From assembly GCA_037349105.1 (NCBI GenBank), contig JAYJMM010000041.1, forward strand, positions 7,438,501 through 7,502,500: a DNA stretch of 64,000 nucleotides, in the 5' to 3' direction. The translations under genes and the position numbers were made by a program. The notes under the pieces are model-generated. The model was not told the DNA's origin. It was given only the letters and a program-made list of their open reading frames with translations, and searched no databases. The DNA is from Limnomonas spitsbergensis (lineage: Eukaryota > Chlorophyta > Chlorophyceae > Chlamydomonadales). Each line of letters opens with the position of its first letter. Positions within the stretch are counted from its first letter, which is position 1. This document shows, one piece after another, positions 53,601 through 63,567 of the stretch.

Positions 53601-55357
53601 ATGTTTATGCATTTTGTGCATGCCAGTGTGAACGCCCATCATGAGCGCCATATTTCCTGCGTCTGAAAGGAGACCTTTAGCCAGGACGTTATGAGCGTGA
53701 AACGCTGTGTGGGATGACGACATTGAAACGCGAGTGTGGGCGGTTTTCGAGACATATCCGTGCAGTACCCCCTTCCCGGCCACCCAATGAACTCGACGCT
53801 TGAACGTTAACCCAATGAACTCGTCGACCTTAAACCCTTTAAGTAGGGGCTTCAACCAATGAACTCGACACTTAAGTTCAACCCAATGAACTTGGCTCTT
53901 AACCCTAAACCTTGTAGTCCTGTACCCAGTCAACTCGACCCTAAACCCTAAAATCAATGAACATGCCCCTTAACCCTAAACCCAATGAACTTGTCCCTTG
54001 ACCCTACACTCAATGAACTCGACCCTAAACCCCTACACCCTAAACCCTCAGGGATCTGTTGCGGGCTTCCATGCGGGCGCTGGCCGCCCACGCACGCGAC
54101 ACCCGGGCTCTGATGGATGCCCTGCAGAGTGCGCTCCTTCACCGGCGCACGCGACTGCTCGGCAAGGCTTTCGTGGGTCTCCAAAGCCGAGTGCGAGCAG
54201 CTGCAGCACACCACACCTCCAACCTTCTGAGGCGTGCCTTGCTGGCATGGGCTCAACCGGCCGCTGCTTGCAAAGCTGAGGAAGGATTGGGAGGTCGCAG
54301 CGGCGCTCACGTTAGTATTGTGACTGGGGCAGATGTGTGTGTGCATGCAGCCTTAGTCCCCATCATAGCTGAAGCTGATGTACTGCGAAGCACAGAGACG
54401 GCTCAAGAGCCTGGGCATGAGCCTGGGCCTCGTGTAGTGCATGCGGTCCATGACTGCAGTGCCGAGGCGGCCCTCGTACGTCAGGCTGGTGTCTTGACCT
54501 CAGAGGCCACCACCCTGGCCTCTTTGGCCGCAGCTTATGCTGCTTCGGAAACGGCCGCCGTGATGGCGGCTCAGCTGTGCTGTGATGATGTGGGCAGCGT
54601 CGTGATCTCTCTGGCAGACCTCTGTGGGCGGAGCACCGACAGCCCGGCATTGCAGGGCGGGGCAGGTCAGCCCCTGGAGAGGGCGGTGGGCTGTGGTGGT
54701 ATCGCCTCCCCTAGAACGATCGCCTGGTCTTCTTCTTGGGAAGCAGGCGTCGTGGACTCCCCGCAGGACAAAATCTGGCCACTGGCTACAGCCACGGGCG
54801 GTGACCGCCTCGAGGACTATGCCGAAGGGGTGGCGGCTGAGTGGCATCGCCTGAAGGTCCTTCAGAGCCTCTTGAGGGCATGGACATGTGTTTGTCAGAC
54901 GAATGCAAGGCAGCCAGCGGCCAGAGCGGCACCTGCTCGGAGGATGCTGCAAGGTGGCCTTCCCGGGAGGGGTTCTGCCGTCAGGGCGGCTGCCGCGGTC
55001 AAGGATGTGAAGCAGCAGTTGGACCAGCGGGAGGCTCAGGGCAGGGATGCGGCGGCTAAGCGAGGAAAGGTAGCTTGCAGTGCCGCAAAGCGCGTGCACG
55101 AGGGCGCAATCGCCAGGGAGGGCCCAAGTTGCAGGCCGGTGGCTGCCAGGTCGGCAGGCCTGGTTCCGGCTGCTATTAAGGCAAGCAGGCTGCATGCCTG
55201 CAGGGACCTAGGGGGGACCGAAGGCAAGAGACCTCTTGCTAATCGGTTGGGAGATGAACAGACCGGGGCCAGAGATTTGGCGGAACCCAAATGGCAGGTT
55301 TGCGGCGCTTTTGCTAGGCCTGTTGACATTGGGTGCAGTAGGTTCTGGGAGGCGTGA
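29693..55357 (+). CDS. Giant Sfi1-like centrin-binding-repeat protein
   Basis: Twenty-four exons: 29693-29749, 29828-31878, 32528-32720, 33115-33198, 34390-34519, 34928-35036, 35254-35470, 36020-36169, 36347-36464, 38044-38240, 38584-38802, 39356-39547, 40963-41097, 41829-41948, 42438-42803, 43631-45963, 46693-46809, 48129-48252, 49133-49387, 49944-50053, 51091-51171, 52066-52221, 52765-52905, 54052-55357. All phases fit, giving about 2,986 aa. Many exons carry the Sfi1 pattern A-L-L-x-x-W-[RK]: RALLAWRELKEQ, AALAHWRLLH, SALLNAWRSEA, STLFWAWRRR, VFASWQQE, HALMAWRLAA, RRALLAWAQP. Sfi1 repeats form a long helix that binds one centrin per repeat at centrosomes and basal bodies. Exons 11-15 are a coiled coil; exons 2 and 16 are low-complexity. 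Weakest joins: exon 1 (alternative start ATG 29813) and exon 3 (poor acceptor; an 84-nt candidate exon at 32359-32442 does not fit in phase). The intron after exon 8 uses a GC donor. Confidence 0.7.
29828..31878 (+). other. Low-complexity N-terminal exon 2 of the Sfi1-like gene
   Basis: This single 2-kb open exon (about 683 codons) is rich in Ser, Pro, Ala and Gly. It has a His6 run followed by a Gln-rich run (about residues 175-195, a CAC/CAG microsatellite at 30292-30351). No domain was recognised. The compositional bias and open frame in only one sense frame support coding; a disordered N-terminus is inferred. Confidence 0.6.
31980..32250. repeat. About 75-bp repeat with CCCTAGG/TTCAGGG motifs, 4 copies (Sfi1-like intron 2)
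   Basis: The unit contains GGGTTTGGGTTCATACTTCA, GCTGCAAACCCTAGGCTGAG and TTCAGGGTTGAG. Exact copies occur at 75-76 bp spacing. Confidence 0.9.
33600..34400 (+). repeat. Repeats carrying the acceptor of Sfi1-like exon 5
   Basis: GTGACTGGCTTCA/GTGTGCCTGGCTTCAGCTTA follows TTTACAGG or CCCATAGG many times (about 33950-34390). The last TTTACAG|GGTGTGACTGGC is the exon 5 acceptor. The unit therefore spans the 3' splice site and the first about 20 nt of the exon. Confidence 0.85.
34510..34585 (+). repeat. Duplicated donor of Sfi1-like exon 5
   Basis: GGAGCATGCGGGTGAGAAGG occurs at 34509 and again 59 bp downstream. The second donor (34579) would change the reading phase. Confidence 0.8.
35020..35175 (+). 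repeat. Duplicated exon 6 end and donor of the Sfi1-like gene
   Basis: CACCTGCAACAAGCCAGGTG and CGGATGGTGCCAATCG at about 35020 recur at about 35135 inside the intron, separated by GCAGTACAATGCA-type repeats. A stop codon lies between, so use of the second donor would truncate the protein. Confidence 0.85.
35530..35606 (+). pseudogene. Decayed copy of the 3' end of Sfi1-like exon 7
   Basis: GGGAGCAGAGGCGGCAGTAG, CTGAGGCAGCATCACGCACT and ATACTGCAGGTGTA repeat exon 7 nucleotides about 35398-35474 with substitutions, including a TAG in the coding frame. Confidence 0.8.
36465..37130. repeat. GGGGCAGGGGTGGGGCGGGG-rich minisatellite (Sfi1-like intron 9)
   Basis: About ten diverged units of about 60-100 bp contain GGTAGGTTGCATGGGGCAGG and GGTGGATGCAAGAG. 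The sequence begins at the exon 9 donor. Pro-rich minus-strand frames are artefacts. Confidence 0.9.
37590..38043 (+). repeat. Four copies of a 125-bp unit carrying the exon 10 acceptor region
   Basis: CGCGCTGGCCATCCCCGCCC, CTGACTGGGGGCA and TTTGAAATATCTGATATC repeat at about 120-125 bp. The last copy ends GGGGGCAAGCCAG, the proposed acceptor of exon 10 (38044). Confidence 0.85.
39235..39350. repeat. TGATCTGATCTGACC microsatellite
   Basis: Imperfect 5-bp steps of CTGAT and CTGACC fill the end of the intron before the exon 12 acceptor. Confidence 0.9.
40022..40127. repeat. 37-bp near-perfect inverted repeat (hairpin)
   Basis: Arms 40022-40058 and 40091-40127 match over 37 bp with one mismatch, around a 32-nt loop. 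They lie within the Sfi1-like intron 12. The flanks carry a direct repeat (AGCTGGTGCCGCT to GATGGGTGG). It could be a fold-back/MITE remnant or a small-RNA hairpin. Confidence 0.85.
40428..40915. repeat. About 47-bp repeat in which every unit carries a CAGGGG...CCCCTG hairpin
   Basis: Ten units each contain the 6-bp stem CAGGGG/CCCCTG with loops TTTTAG, TTAG, TTTGAG or CATTAG, followed by TTTTAGCCATCAAAGCTAGG. The stem is invariant while the loop varies in sequence and length. Confidence 0.9.
43463..43535 (+). pseudogene. Copy of the first about 50 nt of Sfi1-like exon 16 with its acceptor
   Basis: CCTGATCCCCTTCAGGCCCG and GAGGAGGCCGACACCTCGGA, CGCGCTCCTCCACGCCCACC match the acceptor and start of exon 16 (43631) with one or two differences, 150 bp upstream. 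The copy diverges after CACCAGCTG. Confidence 0.85.
43631..45963 (+). other. Large low-complexity exon 16 of the Sfi1-like gene
   Basis: A 2.3-kb open exon (777 codons) is rich in Ala, Gln, Ser, Gly and Pro. Gln runs are encoded by CAG repeats at about 43794 and 45432, and poly-Ala by a CTG-rich tract (44760-44822). It includes RDLRDLRDPTDLTDPT and ends with a recognisable repeat segment (LFESWRQALPEA and RLALGVLRRLARAALQSLGR). Internal introns cannot be excluded but are not required. Confidence 0.6.
46596..46692 (+). repeat. Decayed copy of the Sfi1-like exon 17 start
   Basis: GTAGGGGGAGGCTTGCCTGT, ATGAGATGAGCATTGCTTGC, CTGGAG parallels the true acceptor and exon 17 (GTAGGGGGAGGCTTGCTATC, ATGAGACGAGCTTTGCTTGC, CTGGAG) about 85 bp later. 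Confidence 0.85.
47044..47078. repeat. 13-bp perfect inverted repeat
   Basis: ATGTAGTACATAT and ATATGTACTACAT flank a 9-nt loop, within a longer GTAGTACATA-rich stretch in Sfi1-like intron 17. Confidence 0.85.
47195..48128 (+). repeat. CCCTCCACTACC-rich array with copies of the exon 18 acceptor
   Basis: Pyrimidine-rich CCCACCCTCCACTACC units alternate with CTTGACACCCTGACTGAAGC. The segments TATCAGCTGCTTGACACC, TCTCAGTTGTTTGACACC and finally TCTCAG|TTGGCAGACATGG show the exon 18 acceptor region repeated at about 180-bp spacing. Confidence 0.85.
48770..49150 (+). repeat. Copies of the Sfi1-like exon 19 start with CCCTAAA tracts
   Basis: Five or six units read AACCAGGCGTACACCTCGGG, CAT...GCCAGGCTGGGCCATG, CCTAAACCCTAAA. 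The last runs into the real exon 19 (AACCAG|GCGTACACCTCAGGC at 49133). Telomere-type CCCTAAA repeats lie between copies. Confidence 0.9.
50480..50925. repeat. About 90-bp repeats with GTACCGTA/TACGGTAC motifs (Sfi1-like intron 20)
   Basis: The unit contains CATGTACCGTATCGTGCCAC, ATTGGCAGTACAATCCATCT and AAGCATGTACGGTATCGTGT. TACCGTA and TACGGTA are mutual reverse complements, and TGCCACATTGGCA is a 5-bp stem, so units can fold. Confidence 0.85.
51031..51365 (+). repeat. Copies of both ends of Sfi1-like exon 21
   Basis: The exon start GTTCCTGCAGCTCTTGCTG occurs at about 51032 and again at the true exon (51091). The exon end AGCAGGAGCGGCTTGGGTTG, GATCCGCAGGAGGCTCAG plus donor is repeated twice downstream (about 51214 and 51298) with GGGTTCAGGGTTGAGG between. 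Confidence 0.9.
52140..52600 (+). repeat. Two extra copies of the Sfi1-like exon 22 end plus donor
   Basis: GGGAACGCAATTGCGGCATG to CAACCGGCGCGGCGAGGTGG in exon 22 recurs at about 52297 and 52453, each followed by TTGAGTGCACAGGGG, GGTAGGCAGGGTGCGTTTAC, ACCTTACGTGGGG. The donor is altered in both copies (GAGGAGGG; CAAGTGGG). Confidence 0.9.
53080..53520. repeat. Copy of the exon 23 end and other direct repeats (Sfi1-like intron 23)
   Basis: GCATGGAGGAAGAGGTTTGT at 53097 repeats the exon 23 end and donor (GCATGGAGGAAGAG|GTGTGT, 52892). From about 53160 to 53510, GCCAAACTGCCGATCCCTGT and GCACAGGTATGCTGATA-type units recur. Confidence 0.8.
53780..54051. repeat. CAATGAACTCGACCCTAAACCC repeat before the last Sfi1-like exon
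   Basis: About ten irregular units combine CAATGAACTCGA with telomere-like CCCTAAA. The final CTAAACCCTCAG provides the acceptor of exon 24. Confidence 0.85.
54052..55357 (+). other. C-terminal exon 24 of the Sfi1-like gene
   Basis: This 434-codon exon begins with two Trp/Leu repeats (LLGKAFVGLQSRVRAAAA, LLRRALLAWAQP), then an Ala-rich stretch without recognised domain, and a late repeat-like VLQSLLRAWTCVCQ. It is phase 2 at its start like exons 21-23, and ends in TGA. Confidence 0.65.
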
Positions 55358-57589
55358 CTCTAGGTCTGGTACTGAATCTACCGTTCGAGTTTCCGTAAGT
55401 CAGCAGGAGAAGCATCTTGTTTTAACAATTATGATAGGTATATGAAGGCTCGATTGGCCAGGGGACGTTGTTACGACAGCGCGAGGGCAGCTCAGCGAAT
55501 TGGGAGGATTCTCTCTCTCAGTTCCGGAGCACATGAAGCTGCATGACATGACCCCAACAACATTCAGGCGCCGATGAAAGGAAATCAAGACAGAATCAGG
55601 AAAAAGGAGAAGGAAAAGACATTCCCCCCAAAGCTATTATGGAAGTCTGAGGAATCCCTAGCCCGTCCAGATCCTAGCTAGCCCTCAACAAAAAGGAAAG
55701 AAATAAACATACCGGGCAGTCGGTCAGGAAAACTAGGAAATAAAGGGACCCAGCATACAGTTTGAGAGGGTGTGATGATGCATACCTTTTAGGCGTACAT
55801 CTGTGGGAGGGGCAGAAATTCAGGACGTAATTTATTCTGCCCCCACCCAGTTCGTGACGTTTCACCTGTGGGCCATGCTGAAATGAAGCTCGGCCACGTC
55901 GGCAAAGAAAAAGAAAGCTAGGAAAGTCAAGGGAGAAGGCACAAGAGGAAACAAAGGATAGCAAGTTCACCCACCAAACAACAAGAACACAAAGGTCTGG
56001 CGAACCGTATCCCCTGCCCCTGAAGAGACTAGCCTTCAAAAAGTTCAACTAAAAGTTGCAGAAAACCAAAGCCTCCCACCACTGCCTGCGGGCTGTCCGA
56101 CCCCATCCGGTGTTAGTAACTCCGCACTTTGATGAATGTGTGACTAATTCAATATGCAAGCGAGGAAGAAGTAAAAGGTCTCCCCATGCCACATCTAGAA
56201 ACATGCATGGAATGTCGCCCACCCTCCTGACTTGCATGTCGCACTAGGCCGCAGGAAACGGAGGCAAGACTTGCTCGATCAGCGCCCAATTCCCTACTCT
56301 AGACACAACCCTTGCTCGCACATTTCAGGTCATTGGCAATCCAAGCAACATGCCCAACATTGCATTTCTTTAAGATAAACTGAAATGGAATGGGTTTTGG
56401 GAAGTGTCTTTTCTGAAAAAATCATGTTCCATGTCACACATCCCGGTGTTCAATAGGCAACATGCCAAATGGCAGGCCGCAAGGCCGTCACCAAGTTAAC
56501 TGGCATACAAAATCATTTTCTAGTTTCCTGTCAGCTTCATCTCCTTTTGTAGGTTGGATGCCATTTTCTCCGGCCTTGGTGGACACATTTGTAGCCGCGC
56601 TGGGGTGGGTTGCTGGTTGTAGTGTGCTATACCGGTAGCTAGAGGGGTGCTGTGGCGGGGTACCAGTTCTTTTTTCCAGACCCTCCTCTTTTCCTTTTCT
56701 TGAACTTTTTACGCAAGAGTTATTGCGGCCGTGTGAGTTTTTGTTGGTCTTGTGCCTAGTCTTGTGCCTCTATCCTGTTTCTGCTCGCTTATTCTCAGCC
56801 GTCGACGAGGGCCACAAGGACACCCAGGCTGTTTTTCTGTGTGTGTATTGCAGGTTTTCTAGGGTTGGGCGGCCAGCCTCATCCTTTGTGAAGTCCAAGC
56901 AAAAGAAAAAGAAGGGAGCAATATAAATTGATGATGGGGTTGGGTGGATGGGTTGCATCGCTATGCTGGATGAAGCTCAGGAGCAAGGGCAATCCAAACA
57001 ATCTAGGAGAGTGCATGGGGTTGCTGTGACATGCTTGGAAAGGCACTTCGCTTGCCACATCAGCATCAGGTTGGGAACCATATTTATGATCGTGATGTGC
57101 GTCAAGACATTGCCACTGAAGCCCATCTAATACAGATACTCTATGCAGCTAGGGTGACTAGCGGATCTAACCCGTACTTCCTGGTATATGCACGTCTTTT
57201 CACCTACCACGAAATGTAGAAATGTGACCTTCTGTAGTGTCCGGCATTCCATTTGCTTCTTCAACGCCTGCCCACCCTTCCGATGGGACTCGTTGTAGGC
57301 TGCACATCACATCATATTACCATCAGAATTAGACCTCAAGCCAGTGACAGATTCAAATTGCTAGGTATTGGAAGTTCGAAAGAAGGTGCGAACGTCAGCG
57401 TCTTCAAGGTTGTACTGCTGTCGCACCCTGACCAGGGCCCTGACCGCCAAAGGTCCAATCAACCCCCAACCATTCTGTGCAGAGTGTTTTGCAATAGACC
57501 AGTCCCAGCCTGGTAGAAAATTAGCCATCACCTGACGACGGACCCTGCACCTTCTATTGAGTCCATATCCAAAAAGCCCTGACATCGCC
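55358..57589. other. Intergenic region between the Sfi1-like and 14-3-3 genes
   Basis: About 2.2 kb of AT-richer sequence contains one long SINE-like copy (55610-56100) and no supported gene. Short open frames (for example 56723-56926 plus) carry no recognisable motif. The 14-3-3 promoter and 5' UTR should lie near the right end; no TATA box was recognised. Confidence 0.55.
55610..56100 (-). mobile_element. Long copy of the SINE-like dispersed repeat (left of 14-3-3)
   Basis: From GTGACGTTTCACCTGTGGGC (about 55854) through AGGAAAGTCAAGGGAGAAGG, CGAACCGTATCCCCTGCCCC, TGAAGAGACTAGCC to CTGCGGGCTGTCC, about 240 bp align with 59955-60185. The left extension (CCGTCCAGATCCTAGC) also matches 14580. 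Confidence 0.65.
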
Positions 57590-58967
<1,378 letters not shown>

Positions 58968-59639
58968 TCCTCGGCCTGGATGCTACCTTAGCCTGATGTT
59001 ACCCCTCTTGTGTGAGTTGTCTTGTTCTTGATGTGTGGTTAGTTTCATGTCGTGCACGGCGTTCCTGGACCCTGTTTTGCTGTCAGGCCAACTGCAGTAG
59101 TTGGGTTGGAAGGATTGGATGATCATGCAGTCTTCGCGAAGGCGATGCCCGTAATATTGTTTATGCTTTGTTTGGCAATGAAAACTTCTTCCAGCATTGT
59201 TGCGTCCTGCATGGTATGTACCAGTCTTTTCGTGGCTACTGATTTAAATGGTTATATGTACTCATTAAGTCATTGATTCAAATGCCCACCTTCGAAAAGC
59301 TGACCATGGATAAATAGTGGTGTCAGGTTATGCCCCATACACTAGGTTGTATGGAATGCTTGATTTGCCTTCCACTTGGGGGTTGCAACTCTTTAAGAAT
59401 CACGATTTACTGGGGCTGCCTACTATGAAAGCTGATAGTCATGCAAAAGCTGGTTGAAGCAATGTCTTGATCCCTTTGCTGTGGATTTAATACACACTTC
59501 CTGTTAAGTTAGGGAACAGATAATTGGCTGGTGGAGAATGACAGTCAGAAGTTACCACTAGCCTTCGAAATGCTACGTCTGAAAGATGCTTATCCAGAGA
59601 ATCTGATTTCATTTCCTTCGTGACGGGAGGGTTAACTTA

Positions 59640-59850
59640 ACGTATTTGTGTCCTCTTTTGCTTTCTCCTCTTTCCTCTCTGGCCTGCCCAAGCCTGAAAT
59701 GCTTGGGCTTCGGAATCGTAGGACTGCCTTTCCTTTTACGGGTGGCATACTTTTGTGTCCTTTCCTTTTCCCCTAACCAGACAGGTTGGTGCAGGTAGGG
59801 TAGCCCCCACGGGCGAGCCTTTTTGAGCATGACTCAGGGGACTTCTCGCG
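59640..59850 (+). mobile_element. SINE-like dispersed repeat
   Basis: A pyrimidine-rich tract, CTTTTCCCCTAACCAGACAG, CCCCCACGGGCGAGCCTTTT and GAGCATGACTCAGG correspond to the family core, in the opposite sense to the copy at 59955. Confidence 0.5.
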
Positions 59851-59944
59851 GGCCTTGTCGAACTTCATGATTTGAGGCATGTTCAGTGGCGGGAGGAACA
59901 GTCTTGGAACCACCGTGATCAGAACGATAATGGAGTAAAAACAT

Positions 59945-60200
59945 GTTAATGACGTTACACCTCTGGGCCCTGCTTAATTAAAGCTTGGCCACGTGGGCGA
60001 ACATCAAGTCAAGTAGGAAAGTCAAGGGAGAGGGCACGAGGAAAGAAAGGGAAGTTCACCTTCCGAACAACAAGGAGGCCAGGCAACCCGTATCCCCTAC
60101 ACCTGAAGAGACTAGCCTACAAAAACTCTCCTACAACTTCCACAAAAGCCAGGGCCTCTCGCTCCTGTCTGTGGGCTGTCCTAGTTTCTGTTTCGTAGGG
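59945..60200 (-). mobile_element. Long copy of the SINE-like dispersed repeat (right of 14-3-3)
   Basis: AATGACGTTACACCTCTGGG, TTGGCCACGTGGGCGAACAT, AGGAAAGTCAAGGGAGAGGG, CAACCCGTATCCCCTACACC, TGAAGAGACTAGCCTAC and TGTGGGCTGTCCTAG match the copy at 55854-56095 in order, same orientation. Confidence 0.65.
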
Positions 60201-60471
60201 AGATAAAGGAAGATAACTCAAGGTGAGAGGAATATAAAATACCTCACCCTTCCCAGACAACGGAAAAGCGGACCAAAGGAACACGCCCCTGAGAGCAAGA
60301 GAGAGACAAAAATACGTGAAGTCCGGTGATGTCGCTCTGGGTGGGTTGTGGCCTGAGTCACCTGCTTGCTGACTCTGTTGAGCCAGCAGGTGAAGGACAA
60401 TGCCTGCTATGCCCTGCTAAACGCTCTGCCACGAGGGGCTGGCATGGGAGGACGGTCAGTAGGTCAAAGAG

Positions 60472-60560
60472 TCAATGACGTTACACCTCTGGGCCTGGCT
60501 CAAAAAGCCCGACCGCATGGGTTTTCGGTTGGGAGGAAAGAAACTAAAAAAGGTTGGTCA
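60472..60560 (-). mobile_element. Short SINE-like fragment
   Basis: CAATGACGTTACACCTCTGG, GCCTGGCTCAAAAAGCCCGA, CCGCATGGG and GGTTGGGAGGAAAGAAAC match the family's core only. Confidence 0.55.
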
Positions 60561-60850
60561 TGAACGTTTCTGCGAGTTCTTTTTTGAGAAGGAAAGATTC
60601 ACAGGGCTCTTCCAGGGTTGGGGGGCTGTAAGCCGAAAACATCGTTTCATTTTAATTCGAGGATGGGGTTTCTGCCCCTCCTTAACTCAGTGTACGGTAC
60701 TTCAACATCCATTGCATAACTTGATTAATATCAATCCATATCAAGATCTTTTGCTCGACTTTAACAGACAGTAGGTTCGAAGTTGGCACATACTGGTACT
60801 TTAACTGTCTCACATTAGTCAAACAGGACATAGTGTCAAAGTTATGTCAC

Positions 60851-63567
60851 TCAGTCAAGCTCCTCGGCAAGACTGCTCTTCAAGCGGGGTTGCAGCTTTA
60901 TGGGAGCAGGGGCGGACGGGGCCACACCCCTCCCCAAGTCCGCAACCACAGCCTTCGTCTGGCTAGCCCCTCCGGGCTGCTGTTCCACCTCTTGACTGTC
61001 GCTTGAGCTCCCCGCTGCATCCACCTCCTGCCCCACAGGATGCAGCTCCGCCCACCTCCGCTCATTCTCCGTTAATGTCCGCAACCCTTCACGAGCAGCA
61101 GCCAGGCATTCAGGCGTCCCTACTCCATCAGCAGCTAGGCTGCAGCCTTCTGCAGGCGGCAGCTCCTCTTCCTTGGGCTCCGATCTCAGCACCTGCACGA
61201 GACTACCCCCGCTCTCTTGAACCTTCACGCTGGCAGGCACCGGGGCCGCCGCCGCATCCGCATCTTCCTCCGCCACGCAGTCTGCTGCATCAGGCTCCAT
61301 AGCCGAAACCATGGCATGCGCTGGCGGCAGGGACGGGGGGATGACGGGCACCACCACTTCCAGCTGCTGCCTGGCCTTGTCAAATTTGGCCTTTCCGAGG
61401 TCGCTGTTGACAGCAAACGGGAGCGGAGTGACCAGCATGAACTTGCCAAGGACGATGACGGAGATGTCTGCACGACTGACGTCGAGCTGCACGCAAGACA
61501 CCGAGGTGGTCCCCGGGAGAGTGATGCGAATCACAAGCTCCTGCAGCGCAGCAGCAGGCATGCGACAGGCGACACGTCAGGACAAGAGAACTAGAATGCG
61601 TGGAATCGACTGGGGACATGTGGGAACTAATTGAGTGCATGGATTTCACTGGAGACAACTTGGAACCGATTTAGTGGGACTGGGGAAAGGATTGGGTGTG
61701 GGACTTATTCAGTGGGACCATAAAATTAAGTGGGACTGGGACCAAGGACTGGGATTAAGTGCATTTTAAGTTCACTGGGGACAAATTGCGAAGATCTCGG
61801 GACAACCAAGGAAGGGGCAAATGGGGTAGGGGGGACAGGAAAGAGATATCTCTGCCCCTGGGGAAGATCGAATCAAGCTTACCCTACCAGAACGGCGGCC
61901 GGGCATTGCAAGGGTGCATTGCATCGCATGGCTGAGCATCGCATGGGTGCATGGCATGGATGCATATCATCGCATCGCATAGCTAAACATAGCATCGCAT
62001 GGGTGCATGGCATGGATGCATCACATTGCATCACATGGCTGAGCATAGCATTGCATGGGTGCATAGCATGGATGCATCACATTGCATCGCATGGCTGAGC
62101 ATAGCATCGCATGGGTGCACAGCATGGATGCATCACATTGCATCGCATGGCTGAGCATAGCATCGCATGGGTGCATAGCATGGATGAATCACATTGCATC
62201 GCATGGCTGAGCATAGCATCGCATGGGTGCATAGCATGGATGCATCACATCGCATCGCATGGCTGAGCATAGCATCGCATGGGTGCACAGCATGGCTGCC
62301 CTTTCTCGTGTCCAACACATGGGTGCATCCTGCATGAAGGCTTATGCAATGAGCTGCTGCGCAGCCATCGGAGGCAGGTGAGGCTTCCATCAGAACAGTT
62401 AAGGGTACGGGGTGTTGATAGGGTGCGAGGGCTGTCGACACACAGCTTGAAGTGCGTGGTGTTTAGTGTGCAGAGTACCCTAAACTCTGTCCACACACAC
62501 CTTGGGGTGCCAGGGCAAAGGGTACGGGGTGTTGGTGAGGTGCCAGGGCTGTCCACACACCTCGGGGTGAGTGGTGTTTAGGGTGTAGGGTGTGGTGTTT
62601 AGTGTTTAGGGTAACCTAAACCCTCAACACACACCTTGGGGTGCATGGTGTTAATTGTTTAGGGTGAAAGGTAATCCAAAACCTAAACCCTCAACACACA
62701 CCTTGGGGTGCATGGTGTTAATTGTTTAGGGTGAAGGGTAATCCAAAACCTAAAACCTCAACATACACCTTGGGGTGCATGGTGTTAAGTGTTTAGGGTG
62801 AAGGGTAATCCAAACCCTAAGCCCTGTCGACACACACCTTGGGGTGCGTGGTGTTCATGGCCATACCGCGCCCAGCGTCGCCCCATGCCTCGCTCAAGTC
62901 AATCTGCCCTCGGTGTATGATCTCCCACTTGGGTGTCACCTCGCCTCCCGGATGCTGATACCCCGCTTGCGTCGGCTCCTGCCAGGGGGGGCAATGACAC
63001 GGGAATGTGTTCAGTGATGCCCAGATCCAGCCCAGATGATGCAGATTATATGCGCACAACGGCGCCCCATGGGCGGCAAAACCGGGACGAAACCTGAATA
63101 CAATATGTTTCTCCCCTTCCTCCCTGACCCTGCCCTCCTAATCTCCTATGCCTCCCTTCCCTGACCGTCCGTCTCCCCTCCCTCCCTCCCCGGACCCTCT
63201 ATATCCCCTTGGAGGGTCGGGAGCAGGAGCAGCATCAGTACCAACAACGGTGCCTGCAGAGCCGCTGTGTGCGCATCTGCCGTGTCAGTAATTAATGACG
63301 TCTCGTCTGTATCACACCTTTATTTTATCTGCCTTGCGTGCCGGCTTGGCGGCAGCAGCAGCAGCTTTGAACGAGAACGAGCTGCGGGCAACGTCATCAG
63401 CGCCCTGCGGCGGCGTCTGCTTATCGGACGCCGGCGGTGCCGAGTCGGATGGCGTGGTTCCTGCTGGCGGGGAGGTTCCCAGAGGCGTGACCGCCGGCGC
63501 CCCCGTGGGCTTCACGCGGCCGTTTTCAGAGGTCCCGCCTTCCCCACGCATCGCCAGGGCATGCGGC
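60851..63567 (-). CDS. PIH1/Kintoun-type dynein assembly factor, C-terminal part
   Basis: Three minus-strand exons: 63567-63318, 62978-62838 and 61540-60851 (about 360 codons), joined in phase (KADKIK|EPTQAGYQH..., NTTHPK|ELVIRITLPG). The last exon starts with a CS/p23-like domain typical of PIH1-family C-termini: ELVIRITLPGTTSVSCVQLD, VSRADISVIVLGKFMLV, TPLPFAVNSDLGKAKFD, LEVVVPVIPP. It then has an acidic, Pro/Ala-rich tail of about 150 aa. The exon at 62978 carries the lead-in region (TPKWEIIHRGQIDLSEAW). The exon at 63567 is a Pro/Ser/Thr-rich linker. Proteins of this plan (DNAAF2/Kintoun, PIH1D; PF13, MOT48 and TWI1 in Chlamydomonas) pre-assemble axonemal dyneins with Hsp90 in the cytoplasm. 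The N-terminal PIH domain is not in the window and should lie to the right. Which paralog this is cannot be decided. Confidence 0.68.
61900..62300. repeat. About 60-bp GCATGG/GCATCGC repeat, about 7 copies (PIH1 intron)
   Basis: The unit reads GCATCGCATGGCTGAGCATA, GCATCGCATGGGTGCATAGC, ATGGATGCATCACATT. It is rich in ATGCAT and nearly identical between copies. Confidence 0.95.
62400..62840 (-). repeat. Copies of the PIH1 exon end plus donor with TTTAGGGT motifs
   Basis: ACACACCTTGGGGTGCATGG, TGTTAATTGTTTAGGGTGAA, GGGTAATCCAAAACCTAAA recurs about five times at 77-78 bp. The real exon end at 62838 reads ACACACCTTGGGGTGCGTGGTGTTCATGG, so the unit begins with 20 nt of exon plus the 5' splice site. 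Confidence 0.9.

Larger units (their letters stand above)
58968..60850. other. Convergent intergenic region, 14-3-3 / PIH1 gene
   Basis: It holds the 3' UTRs of both genes and three SINE-like copies. No gene is supported; small open frames overlap the repeats. Confidence 0.55.
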
